A stretch of 64,000 nucleotides of DNA from Alphaproteobacteria bacterium (GCA_030066595.1 JASJBI010000032.1:112607-176606); one strand, 5' to 3'. Counted from the stretch's first letter, positions 1-8,167 are shown. The notes: generated by a model from the sequence alone, not told the origin. Numbers and translations are program-made.

Positions 1-356
1 CCAAGCTGATCAAGGCGCTGAGCACGGAGATGGAGCGCAGCGGCCGGCGGCCCAACTGCTTCGTCCAGGTCAACACCGGGCGCGAGCCACAGAAGGCAGG
101 CGTCGCGCCGGAGGATGCGGACGCTCTGGTCGCGGCCGCGCGGGAAGACTACCGGCTCCCGGTGGTGGGCCTGATGTGCATCCCGCCACTGGACGAGGAA
201 CCGGCATTGCATTTCGCCCTCTTGGCCAAGCTCGCCAAGCGCATGGAGCTGCCGCTGCTCAGCATGGGCATGAGCGCGGACTTCGAAACCGCCATCCGCT
301 TCGGCGCCACCCATGTTCGGGTCGGGACTGCGATCTTCGGGCCGCGCCCGGGATAG
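1..356 (+). CDS. yggS: YggS-family PLP homeostasis protein, C-terminal part
   Basis: The gene is open at the left edge of the window; about 117 C-terminal residues are present in the frame beginning at base 3. Visible family features are the segments CFVQVNTGREPQKAG and VGLMCIPP, the LSMGMSADFETAIRFGATHVRVG stretch (given in part) that forms the phosphate-binding end of the barrel, and the terminal GTAIFGPR. In known YggS/PLPBP proteins these bind pyridoxal phosphate in a cytosolic carrier-like role in vitamin B6 balance. The catalytic-type lysine lies upstream of the window and cannot be checked. It converges with the L,D-transpeptidase gene, whose stop is 4 bases away. Confidence 0.93.
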   Translation, partial: KLIKALSTEMERSGRRPNCFVQVNTGREPQKAGVAPEDADALVAAAREDYRLPVVGLMCIPPLDEEPALHFALLAKLAKRMELPLLSMGMSADFETAIRFGATHVRVGTAIFGPRPG

Positions 357-360
357 GTCT

Positions 361-882
361 TTAGCGTTGCTCTATTGGCGCCGGATCCAGATGCACGCGG
401 ATCCGGCCGTCCTTGCCGCAACCGGCCAGCATCTCCAACAGATCCGCAAGCGCGACAGCGACGCATCCTTCGGTCGGGGTGTAGCCCGGCCGCGCGACAT
501 GCAGAAAGATCGCGCTGCCGAGACCCGGTCGCGGCGGGTCGTCATTGTGGCCCAGCACGACGATTAGATCGTAGATCTCGTCCTCGCGCCAGAGCGCCTC
601 GCACCGCGCCGGGTAAGGCAGCGGGACCTGGCGGTTGTAGTGTCGATCGGTCGGGTCGTCGCACCAGCCGTCCAGCGGCGTGAGTTCGCTGATCGGCAGG
701 TCCGTGCGCGGCCGCGCGATCCGGTCGGCCCGATACAGCACCCGTCGGAGCGGGAACTCTCCGGCCGGTGTTGCGCGGTTGCCCTCGCGCTTGTTGGCGG
801 TCACGCCGGCTGACCCCAGGCTGCATCGGTAGCGTCGTTCCCGCCAATCCAAGTAGCCGTCCGACCAAACGTCGATCACCAT
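361..882 (-). CDS. L,D-transpeptidase (YkuD) family protein
   Basis: 173 residues made up almost entirely of one YkuD-type domain. The core signature is near the C-terminus: VVLGHNDDP around residues 108-116, FLHVARPG with His128, and TPTEGCVAV with the candidate catalytic Cys140. Known members with an export signal form 3-3 crosslinks or attach proteins to peptidoglycan. I see no signal peptide here, so this belongs to the short group lacking obvious export; its substrate is unknown. The gene is followed convergently by the yggS-like gene. The start MVIDVW is the only good one upstream of the conserved NKREGNRATPAGEF segment. Confidence 0.85.
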   Translation of the reverse strand: MVIDVWSDGYLDWRERRYRCSLGSAGVTANKREGNRATPAGEFPLRRVLYRADRIARPRTDLPISELTPLDGWCDDPTDRHYNRQVPLPYPARCEALWREDEIYDLIVVLGHNDDPPRPGLGSAIFLHVARPGYTPTEGCVAVALADLLEMLAGCGKDGRIRVHLDPAPIEQR

Positions 883-958
883 GCAAGCGGTTGTAGAGCC
901 CGATGCGGCGCTATGGAATCAATTCCGTTGCGACCGGGCCGCGATACGAGATGCCATT

Positions 959-1744
959 TCAGGTGTGCAGGTCGACGGCCGGCGAGGCGCCGTTGCGGTC
1001 GCTCATCATGCGACGGTACTGGTCCAGAGCGTTCAGCATGCTGTCCGCGATCCAAGGACCCGGCGGCAGGGGCGCGGGCCTCTGGACCGCATGCGGATTG
1101 GAGTCGGGGGACTCGGCGTTGCTTGCAGAGATCCGTGGCCGCTGGTCCGCGGCGGGCGGAGCAGACGGTCGGGCGGCAGCGATCGACGGCTCGGTTGGCA
1201 CGCCGACGACCGCAGGGTTCGGCAGCGGCTTGGCGGATGTTGGCTGCTGCGGTGGGAGCGGGGGCACCGCGGAAGCCGGCTGTTCGATCGGCGTGTACGG
1301 TGTGGGTGAGGCGAGAGCCACGGCAGACGGCACGACCGCCGGCGTGTTCTCTGACGAGTTGGCGTCGGCAATTGCGGTCGGCGGCGGCGCCTCGTCGTCT
1401 CCGTCGAAGAGCATGGCGACGGCATGCTCTCCGATATCCTTTCCGGTGCCGTCTTCGATGATGACATTGAACAGCGACACGGCGGCGCCGATCAGGCCGC
1501 CGAACAAGGCGCCGCCCGCGATCCGGGGTGCCGGCCCGATCTCGTCGCCGGTGATTTCCCGGTAGATGGTGGAGACGATGGGGATGTGCTGCAGCGGGTT
1601 GATCGCGTCCAGGATGTCGCCGAAATCGAACTCCCCGCCGTCCCACAGGGAGAAGTCTCTGTCCTCCGATGCCGGTGGATCGGTGGGCATGGGGACCGCA
1701 TTGGCCACCACCACATAGTCCATTGGGCTGTCGCCCAGGCGCAT
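959..1744 (-). CDS. conserved hypothetical protein, Gly-rich hydrophobic segment plus Pro-rich tail
   Basis: 261 residues. Residues about 35-110 form a compact region containing FDFGDILDAINPLQHIP, STIYREITGDEIGPAPRIAG and GGALFGGLIGAAVSLFNVII. From memory, this resembles a conserved hypothetical family of Rhodospirillales; I know no function for it. The glycine-rich hydrophobic stretch could be one membrane segment. Residues 115-230 are a low-complexity Ala/Pro/Ser tail, probably disordered. The last 35 residues (DQYRRMMSDRNG) become ordered again. Start ATG 1744 is used; an in-frame ATG eight codons in (MDYVVV) is possible. It is transcribed away from the RibD-like gene. Confidence 0.75.
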   Translation of the reverse strand: MRLGDSPMDYVVVANAVPMPTDPPASEDRDFSLWDGGEFDFGDILDAINPLQHIPIVSTIYREITGDEIGPAPRIAGGALFGGLIGAAVSLFNVIIEDGTGKDIGEHAVAMLFDGDDEAPPPTAIADANSSENTPAVVPSAVALASPTPYTPIEQPASAVPPLPPQQPTSAKPLPNPAVVGVPTEPSIAAARPSAPPAADQRPRISASNAESPDSNPHAVQRPAPLPPGPWIADSMLNALDQYRRMMSDRNGASPAVDLHT

Positions 1745-2007
1745 GACGAAGTCCTCCCGCCGCTCCTGCGATCGGGACGCAACAAAGATGCCAAGTCATT
1801 CATTCAGCAAATACAATGGGTTGTCTTGCAGCTGCCGCACGAACGGTCGGGGCAGGAGGGCAAGTTTTGCCGCCTGGGTGGCGCGAACTGTCGCTCCCGA
1901 CCGGACGCTGCGGCGCCGCTTTGCGGTTGTGCCCCGGCGGGCCGGGCGGCATCCTGGATAGGGGTAAGGACGCGCGCACCCATTTGGAAGCTTGGCGCAG
2001 GCAATTG
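1745..2007. other. intergenic region between divergent genes
   Basis: About 260 bases separate the hypothetical gene on the minus strand from the first confident start of the RibD-like gene at 2008. An open frame continues upstream of 2008 to 1816 in the RibD frame, but that segment is arginine/glycine/alanine-rich with no family resemblance. I therefore treat it as leader or promoter DNA. No clear hairpin terminator or operator was recognised. Confidence 0.4.
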
Positions 2008-2964
2008 ATGCTCGAGGACAGAGAAGCTTGGCGGCTGGTCCTGGCGCTGGTCGAAAGACTGGATCGGACCGTGGCGGCCCGCCCGGCGGCTCTCGCCGGG
2101 ACGGGCCGGTCGCAGCGGCCGGACACGTGGTCGCTCGCGGTACCGGGCCTGACGACGGCGGACGGCGTCCCGGGCGGGGGCCCAGGGCTGGTGGTGACGC
2201 CCGAGGGCGACTGGCAAAGCAGTCATCCGGTCGCGCCTCAGGCGAAGGCTCTGTTCGACCTGTATGTGCCGCTGTGTCTCGCCGCAGCGGCACGCGCGCG
2301 CAAGGGCAGCGTGTTCACCGTCGCCCATCTGGGCCAGAGCCTCGACGGCCGTATCGCAACCACGGGCGGCGCCTCGCAATGGATCACCGGCGAGCCCGAT
2401 AGGACGCATACCCACCGCATGCGGGCTCTGTCCCAAGCGGTCGTCGTCGGCGCCGGCACCGTCCGGCACGACGATCCTCAGCTCACGGTACGTCACTGCG
2501 AGGGCGCCAATCCCCTGCGCGTGGTGATCGATACCGAACGCCGGCTGGGCGAAGGCCATACCGTGTTCCAGGGCGACGCGGCGCCGACTTTGCTGGTCTG
2601 CGCTGAGGAGCTCGCGACGGAGTCACACCATGGCGCGGCCAGGGTTGTCGGCTTGCCGAGGTATCGCGGCAACGAGAGCGATACGGTCGGGGAGGGCATC
2701 GATCCCAACGCAGTCTTGGAGGAACTCGCCCTTGCGGGCCTCACGCGTGTCTTCGTCGAAGGCGGAGGCATTACCGTGTCGCGTTTCCTGCGGGCGGCGT
2801 GTCTCGACCGACTGCAGGTCACGGTCTCGCCGTTGATTATCGGCGCCGGCCGTCCCGGCATTTCGCTTCCCGAAGTCGATAGCGTCAGTGGCGGTCTGCG
2901 TCCAGCCACACGGCGCTTTGAGCTCGGCGAGGATGTCATGTTCGAGTGCGACTTTGGCGGCTGA
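2008..2964 (+). CDS. RibD C-terminal-domain reductase (DHFR-fold)
   Basis: 318 residues if started at ATG 2008. Residues from about 100 onward match the RibD_C reductase fold: FTVAHLGQSLDGRIATTGGA, QWITGEPDRTHTHRMRA, VVVGAGTVRHDDPQLTVR, VFVEGGGITVSRFL and a closing VSPLIIGAGRPG. RibD_C enzymes use NADPH to reduce a pteridine/flavin-precursor ribose or, in divergent relatives, other pteridine-like rings. The deaminase half of true RibD is absent; the first 100 residues are of unknown fold. It opens a plus-strand cluster with a PTPS homolog, a glycosyltransferase and a methyltransferase, which argues against ordinary riboflavin synthesis. A longer form from 1816 is possible but unlikely. Confidence 0.82.
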   Translation: MLEDREAWRLVLALVERLDRTVAARPAALAGTGRSQRPDTWSLAVPGLTTADGVPGGGPGLVVTPEGDWQSSHPVAPQAKALFDLYVPLCLAAAARARKGSVFTVAHLGQSLDGRIATTGGASQWITGEPDRTHTHRMRALSQAVVVGAGTVRHDDPQLTVRHCEGANPLRVVIDTERRLGEGHTVFQGDAAPTLLVCAEELATESHHGAARVVGLPRYRGNESDTVGEGIDPNAVLEELALAGLTRVFVEGGGITVSRFLRAACLDRLQVTVSPLIIGAGRPGISLPEVDSVSGGLRPATRRFELGEDVMFECDFGG

Positions 2965-2968
2965 GGCG

Positions 2969-3955
2969 GTGACGGACGTGACCGCATCCGAATGTCGTGC
3001 CTTCTGGGTTACAGCACCGGGTCGGAGCGAAATCCGCACGGTGCCTTTGCCCGAGTCGGAACCCGACCAGGCGCTTGTGCGCACCCGCCTTTCGGCGATC
3101 AGCCGCGGGACCGAGAGCTTGGTGTTCCATGGCCACGTGCCGCAAAGCCAATACCAGGCCATGCGATGTCCTTTTCAGGAAGGCGACTTCCCGGGGCCGG
3201 TGAAGTACGGCTACATCTCCGTCGGTGACGTCGAGCGCGGCGCGGCAGACTGGGCGGGACGGCGGGTGTTCTGTCTCTACCCGCATCAGGATCTCTACGT
3301 GGTGCCGGTCGACGCCCTGCTGCCAATTCCCGATGCGGTCCCCGACGAGCGCGCGGCCCTTGCCGCCAATCTCGAGACTGCGATCAACGGACTCTGGGAC
3401 GGCGCGCCCGGGATCGGCGACCAGGTCGCGGTTGTGGGCGCCGGGGTTGTCGGTCTCTTGGCGGCCACGCTGGTCGCTCGCATCCCCGGAGTCGCGGTCC
3501 AGGTGATCGACATCGATCCGACCAAGGCCGAGGTCTGTGACCGGCTGGGCCTGGCGCTGACCTCGCCAGACGGCGCGTCGGACGGGGCGGATCTGGTGAT
3601 TCACGCCAGTGGGTCGCCCGATGGGCTCGACACGGCGCTCGGCATTGCCGGGATGGAGGCCACCGTTCTCGAGCTGAGCTGGTATGGCGACAAGTCGGTT
3701 TCCGTGAGGCTGGGCGCCGACTTTCATGCCCGGCGTCTGACCCTGAAATCGTCACAGGTGGGCCGGGTGCCGTCCCAAAGGCGTTCGCGCTGGACCAGCC
3801 GGCGGCGGCTTGCCCTCGCGCTCGATCTGCTCACGGACCCCGTCTTCGACGCCCTGATCGGCGGGCACAGCGCCTTCGCGGATCTGCCCGCGACCATGGC
3901 GCGATTGGCTGCGGACCCCGCCGGCGAGCTGTGCCACATTGTTCGCTACGACTAG
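2969..3955 (+). CDS. MDR-superfamily dehydrogenase, BchC-like
   Basis: About 328 residues. N-terminal GroES-like half contains LSAISRGTESLVFHG, the same SRGTE-type motif I associate with BchC (bacteriochlorophyllide dehydrogenase) rather than with classic zinc alcohol dehydrogenases, whose catalytic Cys is missing here. The Rossmann half has VAVVGAGVVGLLAATLV followed by the acidic VIDIDP, indicating NAD binding. GTG 2969, four bases after the previous stop and with GCTGAGG just upstream, is the favoured start; ATG 2933 overlapping the previous gene is the alternative. No other bacteriochlorophyll genes are nearby, so the substrate is more likely the compound made by its operon partners. Confidence 0.8.
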   Translation: MTDVTASECRAFWVTAPGRSEIRTVPLPESEPDQALVRTRLSAISRGTESLVFHGHVPQSQYQAMRCPFQEGDFPGPVKYGYISVGDVERGAADWAGRRVFCLYPHQDLYVVPVDALLPIPDAVPDERAALAANLETAINGLWDGAPGIGDQVAVVGAGVVGLLAATLVARIPGVAVQVIDIDPTKAEVCDRLGLALTSPDGASDGADLVIHASGSPDGLDTALGIAGMEATVLELSWYGDKSVSVRLGADFHARRLTLKSSQVGRVPSQRRSRWTSRRRLALALDLLTDPVFDALIGGHSAFADLPATMARLAADPAGELCHIVRYD

Positions 3956-3965
3956 GGAGCCTGCG

Positions 3966-4373
3966 ATGTACGCTTTGTCCGTCCGGGACCATGTGATGAT
4001 CGCCCACAGCCTCAAAGGCGATGTGTTCGGACCGGCCCGGCAGCTGCACGGTGCCACCTATGTGGTCGATGCCGAGTTCCGCCGGAGCCACCTCGACGCC
4101 GATGGCCTGGTCCTCGACATCGGTCTTGCCGGGCGTCTGCTGAAAGAAGTGCTGGCACCGCTGAACTACCGGAACCTGGACGAGCTTCCCGACTTTCAGG
4201 GCCGCAACACCACGACGGAGGCGCTGTCCCGGCATGTGTTTGTCGGCTTGCGGAACAAGTTGGTCGCATCGGGCGTCGCATTGGGCGAGAACGGCCTCGA
4301 CCATCTCAAGATCACCTTGCACGAATCCCATGTCGCCTGGGCGAGCTACGAAGGCGCGCTGGTTGCCGACTGA
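3966..4373 (+). CDS. 6-pyruvoyl-tetrahydropterin synthase/QueD homolog, divergent
   Basis: 135 residues, the normal length for a PTPS/QueD (T-fold) subunit. Start ATG 3966 has GGGAG eight bases upstream. His14 (MIAHSL) and His28 (LHGATY) match two of the three zinc ligands, but the third is Ala30 where the family has HGH. The catalytic Cys before the HGH motif is absent and the Asp-His pair is Asn67-Tyr68. The pterin-anchoring Glu120 (LHESHVAWASYE) and NTTTEALSRHVF are retained. So the fold and pterin site appear kept while canonical catalysis is not. It sits 10 bases after the dehydrogenase and 10 before the glycosyltransferase. Confidence 0.85.
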   Translation: MYALSVRDHVMIAHSLKGDVFGPARQLHGATYVVDAEFRRSHLDADGLVLDIGLAGRLLKEVLAPLNYRNLDELPDFQGRNTTTEALSRHVFVGLRNKLVASGVALGENGLDHLKITLHESHVAWASYEGALVAD

Positions 4374-4383
4374 TCGAAGGTCC

Positions 4384-5448
4384 ATGACAGACGCGGTGAT
4401 TCATTTCGCTGTGCCCGGATCGCTGGACCGGCGCACCGGCGGAACGATCTATGACCGGCGGATGATCGAGGCGCTGCGCGCCGCCGGGCGCGAGGTCGTG
4501 GCGCATGAGCTGCCGGGACCGTTTCCGCAGTCGGACAGCACGGGGCAGGCAGCGGCGGCCCAGATCCTGCGAGCCGCGGACGCAACTGCGGTCGTGGTGA
4601 TCGATGGCCTGGCCCTGCCGGCCTTCGAGCCTGGTCTCGGAGCCATGGCTGGGTCGCGTCCGCGCTGTGTGGTGTTGTGCCATCATCCCCTGGCCTTGGA
4701 GACGGGCCTGGACCCGGCCATGCAGGCCGATCTGCGTCGGCGCGAAGGCGCGTTGTTCAGCCAGGCGGATCGCGTCATTGCGCCCAGCGACCACACCGCC
4801 CATGCCGTCGGCGGCTACGGCGTGGCGGCCAGACGGATCACCGTGGTGCGCCCCGGGGCCGACATCCCGCCGGGCGGCGTCGCGGCGGCGCGGAGCGAAC
4901 CGAAGGATCCCGCCTGGCTGCTATGCGTCGGCAACCTGATCCCCCGCAAAGGGCACCGGGTGCTGATCGATGCGCTGGCCCGGCTTCCGGATCTACCCTG
5001 GCGGCTGTGCTGCGTCGGAGCGCTGGACCACGACACGGAGACGGTCCGCGACGTGCGCGCCGCCGTCGACCGCCATGGGCTCGGCGATCGCATCAGGTTC
5101 ATGGGTTCGATCGAGGGCACGGCGCTGAATGCACCCTACCGGGAGGCGGACCTGTTCGTGCTGCCGTCCTTCTACGAGGGCTATGGCATGGTCTTCGCCG
5201 AAGCGATGCTGCGCGCTTTGCCGATCGTCGCGGCCAAGGGCGGGGCTGTGCCCGAGACGGTGCCGGCCACGGCAGGCCTGCTGGTTCCGCCCGGCGACGC
5301 AGCCGCCTTTGCCGATACGCTGCGCCGCGTCCTGTGCGACCGGGCGCTCTACCGGCGGCTGTCCGAAGGTGCGGCGGCCGCCGCTCGTTCGCTGCCGTCC
5401 TGGTCCCAGGCGGCGCAGGCCTTCGCCGCCGCGCTCGACGCTGCTTGA
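4384..5448 (+). CDS. GT4-family glycosyltransferase
   Basis: 354 residues, GT-B fold. N-terminal acceptor half begins with GTIYDRRMIEALRAAGREV; the donor half has LLCVGNLIPRKGHRVLIDAL around residue 180 and the E-x7-E type motif in PSFYEGYGMVFAEAML, followed by GGAVPETV. These proteins transfer a sugar from a nucleotide sugar with retention; acceptor is not readable. ATG 4384 follows a GAAGG ribosome-binding site; an upstream extension to 4234 would merely overlap the PTPS gene. Its position directly between a pterin-synthase homolog and a methyltransferase suggests that the product of the cluster is glycosylated. No transmembrane segment, so it acts in the cytosol or at the inner membrane surface. 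Confidence 0.88.
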   Translation: MTDAVIHFAVPGSLDRRTGGTIYDRRMIEALRAAGREVVAHELPGPFPQSDSTGQAAAAQILRAADATAVVVIDGLALPAFEPGLGAMAGSRPRCVVLCHHPLALETGLDPAMQADLRRREGALFSQADRVIAPSDHTAHAVGGYGVAARRITVVRPGADIPPGGVAAARSEPKDPAWLLCVGNLIPRKGHRVLIDALARLPDLPWRLCCVGALDHDTETVRDVRAAVDRHGLGDRIRFMGSIEGTALNAPYREADLFVLPSFYEGYGMVFAEAMLRALPIVAAKGGAVPETVPATAGLLVPPGDAAAFADTLRRVLCDRALYRRLSEGAAAAARSLPSWSQAAQAFAAALDAA

Positions 5449-5455
5449 GCGGATC

Positions 5456-6262
5456 ATGGGTGGTTTCCCTCTGGATTGGCTCGACCTGCGCGCACCTCAG
5501 GATCGCAAGTCTCGCTCCGCCACGCTCGCTGCGCGCTTTGCGGCAGCCGTTGCGGGTGCGCACAGGCCGGCAACGGTTCTCGATCTGGGTGCGGGGGCGG
5601 GCGCGAACGCGCTCTATCTGGCTCCATACCTGGACCGCCGCTCCCGCTGGATTCTGGTCGACAACGACCCGGCGCTGCTGCAGATGGCGCAGGACCGCGC
5701 GGCCGGCGTCGGGCTGGCGGCCGAGATCCTTCGCCTGGATCTCGCAGCGGACCTGGGATCGCTCTCCCTGGACCGGGCTGCGGGCGTGTCTGCGTCGGCG
5801 CTGATGGATCTGGTGTCGGGGTCCTGGTTTGCCGATCTGGCGGGCCGCTGCGCGGCCGCCCGCCTGCCGCTGTTGTTCGTCCTGACCTATGACGGGCGTC
5901 TGGCATTCTCCCCCGCGGATCCCGCGGACGGCTGGATCTGCGACGGATTCAACGTCCACCAGCGGCAGGACAAGGGCTTCGGGCCGGCCCTGGGTCCATC
6001 CGCGGTCTCGGAGATGGCCCGAATCCTCGCGGATTTCGGATATCGTGTCGATTTCGAAACGAGCGATTGGAGCGTGACGACTGAGGATGGCGATCTGCTG
6101 CGGGAGGTTGTCGACGGGGTCGCGGATGCAGTGCTGTCCGTGCGCAAGGGCGACGTCCCCCGAATCGAAAGCTGGCGGGGGCGTCGACACGCGGAGATCG
6201 CAGACCGGGCCCTCTCACTGGTCATCGGCCATGCCGATCTCCTCGCCTTGCCGCCCGTTTGA
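5456..6262 (+). CDS. class I SAM-dependent methyltransferase
   Basis: 268 residues. SAM-binding motif I is ATVLDLGAGAGANALYLAPYL near residues 40-60, followed by an acidic motif II (WILVDNDPALL) and a later LLFVLTYDGRLAF strand. The central FNVHQRQDKGFGPALGP segment is distinctive and probably shapes the acceptor pocket. ATG 5456 lies seven bases after the glycosyltransferase stop, so the two are co-transcribed. It probably methylates the product of the preceding genes; the acceptor atom cannot be read from sequence. Confidence 0.82.
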   Translation: MGGFPLDWLDLRAPQDRKSRSATLAARFAAAVAGAHRPATVLDLGAGAGANALYLAPYLDRRSRWILVDNDPALLQMAQDRAAGVGLAAEILRLDLAADLGSLSLDRAAGVSASALMDLVSGSWFADLAGRCAAARLPLLFVLTYDGRLAFSPADPADGWICDGFNVHQRQDKGFGPALGPSAVSEMARILADFGYRVDFETSDWSVTTEDGDLLREVVDGVADAVLSVRKGDVPRIESWRGRRHAEIADRALSLVIGHADLLALPPV

Positions 6263-6360
6263 CCTCGCATCGGCAGGCTTGGGATGCGGCCTCTGGCGTC
6301 GCCTTGACTGTTTCCCGTAGTATGACCGCCGCTTTGGGAATGGGCGTGAGAGAGGGACAC

Positions 6361-7245
6361 GTGGCGATCTATCGGCAGTACGATCAGGCGGCGCTGGATT
6401 CGCAATACAACAATCGCGCCCGGGTGCCAGATTTCGCCGACTATTTTCAGCGTTGGGACGAGCAGAGCGCCGCGGTCCGGTCCGCCGCCGACGCGGCACT
6501 GAACATCGCCTACGGATCCGATCCGCGTCATCGGCTCGACATATTTCCCGCGGGCCCCAGACCGGCGCCGACGCTGGTCTTTATTCACGGTGGTTACTGG
6601 CAGTTCCTGGATAAGGATCACTTCAGCTATCTCGCGCCCAGTTTCGCCGAGAAGGGGGCCGCCTATGTGGCCGTCGGCTATCCGCTCGCGCCGGCCGTAA
6701 CCCTGGACGACATCACGGCCAGCGTCCGATCCGCCTTGGCGTGGCTGTGGCGGTACGGTCGGGAGCACGGGGTTGATCCGAGCCGCCTGCATGTCGCGGG
6801 CCATTCCGCTGGCGGTCATCTGGCGGTCGAGGCCTTGGCCACCGACTGGCCGGCCTTCGCCGACGACCTGCCGGACGGCCTCGTGAAAAGCGCCACGGCG
6901 ATCAGCGGTCTCTACGATCTCGAGCCCATCCGCGTGAGCTATCACAACGCCGGCCTGCACCTCGATCCGGCGGCCGCTGACCGAAACAGTCCGATCCACC
7001 ACATACCCGGCCAAGCCGGACCGCTGCTGCTGGCAGTTGGCGGCGAGGAGTCCGAGGAGTTTCACAGGCAGCAGGCGGATTTTTGTGCTGCCTGGCGTGG
7101 TGAGGGCCGTCCGGTGACCGCGCTCGAGCTCCCCGGACGGAACCACTTCAGCGTGGTCGAGGATCTGCACCAGGGCGATAACCCCTTGTTTCATGGGGTG
7201 TGCGACCTGATATGGGGAACGGAAGAGAGGATATGCAGCCCTTGA
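6361..7245 (+). CDS. alpha/beta hydrolase, kynurenine-formamidase-like
   Basis: 294 residues. Oxyanion-hole motif HGGYW (VFIHGGYWQFLDK) and nucleophile elbow GHSAGGHLA are clear; an acid and the terminal His (LPGRNHFSVVED) complete the triad. The N-terminal YRQYDQAALDSQYNNRARVPDF resembles bacterial arylformamidase-like esterases, but no kynurenine pathway gene is nearby, so substrate is open. Start GTG 6361 follows GAGAGGG and coincides with the beginning of the conserved YRQYDQ block; an open frame to 6259 is probably leader. The 98-base gap from the methyltransferase leaves it uncertain whether it belongs to that operon. Confidence 0.82.
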   Translation: MAIYRQYDQAALDSQYNNRARVPDFADYFQRWDEQSAAVRSAADAALNIAYGSDPRHRLDIFPAGPRPAPTLVFIHGGYWQFLDKDHFSYLAPSFAEKGAAYVAVGYPLAPAVTLDDITASVRSALAWLWRYGREHGVDPSRLHVAGHSAGGHLAVEALATDWPAFADDLPDGLVKSATAISGLYDLEPIRVSYHNAGLHLDPAAADRNSPIHHIPGQAGPLLLAVGGEESEEFHRQQADFCAAWRGEGRPVTALELPGRNHFSVVEDLHQGDNPLFHGVCDLIWGTEERICSP

Positions 7246-7338
7246 TCGCCGCGCGCCGGCTGGTCCAAACTGGCGCGAGAGCGCGTGCCAATGCGCCTGT
7301 TGCGGCCGGGCCGGCGATGGCAATGACCATGGGGACGA

Positions 7339-8034
7339 ATGAGTCAAGGTAAGAAGGTCTTTTTGGTGGACGACGACTCGGCGTTGCGCCAGTCGCTGGC
7401 CGAGCAGTTGCAACTCCATGAGGAGTTCCTGACCGAGGAAGCGGAGAGCGGCGCGCAGGCGCTCGACCGGGTCAAGAACGAGTATTTCGACGCCATCCTG
7501 CTCGACGTCGGACTGCCCGATATGGATGGCCGCGAAGTCTGTCGTCTGATGCGGCGCAACGGCGTCAAATCGCCGATCATCATGCTGACCGCCTCGGACA
7601 CCGAGGCAGACACCATCTTGGGCCTGGAGGCGGGCGCCAACGATTACGTGACCAAGCCGTTTCGGCTTGGCGTCCTGCTGGCGCGGCTGCGGGCGCAAAT
7701 GCGACAACACGAGCAGAGCGAGGATGCGGTGTTCGCCATCGGGCACTACAGCTTCCGGCCGGCGGCGAAGCTCTTGCTCGATGGCGACACCGGCAAGAAA
7801 GTGAGGCTTACGGAAAAGGAAACGGCGATTCTCAAGTTTCTGTTCCGCGCTGGCGACAAGGTGGTCAGCCGCGACGTCCTTCTGAACGAGGTTTGGGGAT
7901 ACAACGCGGGTGTAACAACCCATACGCTCGAGACCCACGTCTATCGGTTGCGACAGAAGATCGAGCACGATCCCTCGAGCGCCCAGATCCTGGTCACCGA
8001 ACCGGGCGGCTACCGGCTTCATTCGAAGGCATGA
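7339..8034 (+). CDS. OmpR-family response regulator (orphan)
   Basis: 231 residues: receiver domain 1-120 with acidic pair Asp11-Asp12, phospho-acceptor Asp56 (LLDVGLPDMDG), Thr84 and Lys106 (DYVTKPFR), then a winged-helix DNA-binding domain with VRLTEKETAILKFL and VTTHTLETHVYRLRQKIE. No histidine kinase is adjacent, so its partner is elsewhere. ATG 7339 is close after AATGAGTCAAGG context and begins the conserved KKVFLVDDD. It lies 93 bases after the hydrolase and 130 before the metallo-beta-lactamase gene, with a CRP-like palindrome between the latter two. Confidence 0.93.
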   Translation: MSQGKKVFLVDDDSALRQSLAEQLQLHEEFLTEEAESGAQALDRVKNEYFDAILLDVGLPDMDGREVCRLMRRNGVKSPIIMLTASDTEADTILGLEAGANDYVTKPFRLGVLLARLRAQMRQHEQSEDAVFAIGHYSFRPAAKLLLDGDTGKKVRLTEKETAILKFLFRAGDKVVSRDVLLNEVWGYNAGVTTHTLETHVYRLRQKIEHDPSSAQILVTEPGGYRLHSKA

Positions 8035-8059
8035 ACGGGAACACCGATGTGACCTGCCC

Positions 8060-8075
8060 TGTGATGGCCGTCACA
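8060..8075. promoter_or_regulatory. CRP-type palindrome TGTGA-N6-TCACA
   Basis: The sequence TGTGA TGGCCG TCACA is a perfect match to the classical cAMP-CRP half-site arrangement (5-6-5). It lies about 93 bases upstream of the GTG start at 8168, in an AT-richer stretch that holds a possible -35 (TTGTCA, 8082-8087). The genes downstream are a metallo-beta-lactamase-fold protein and a nucleotide cyclase. The site itself is seen; that a Crp/FNR-family protein binds it is inference. Confidence 0.55.
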
Positions 8076-8167
8076 CCCATATTGTCATAAGCATTGTTAT
8101 TTCTTTATCCGGGCTAGTGTAAGTTGAACCAGCGGCCGGTTCGGGGCGGTCGATTGGAACGGGAACG

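Noticed and set aside
1816..2007. Longer N-terminus for the RibD-like reductase.
   Set aside because: Gly/Arg/Ala-rich and unlike any protein segment I know; ATG 2008 gives a cleaner start, although the fold of the first 100 residues remains unknown.
2969..3955. Bacteriochlorophyll synthesis gene bchC.
   Set aside because: The SRGTE motif is similar, but no photosynthesis genes are nearby and the operon partners point to pteridine-like chemistry.
5887..8022. A minus-strand open frame of about 700 codons across the methyltransferase, hydrolase and response regulator.
   Set aside because: It is the mirror of three clearly recognised plus-strand genes and shows no domain of its own.
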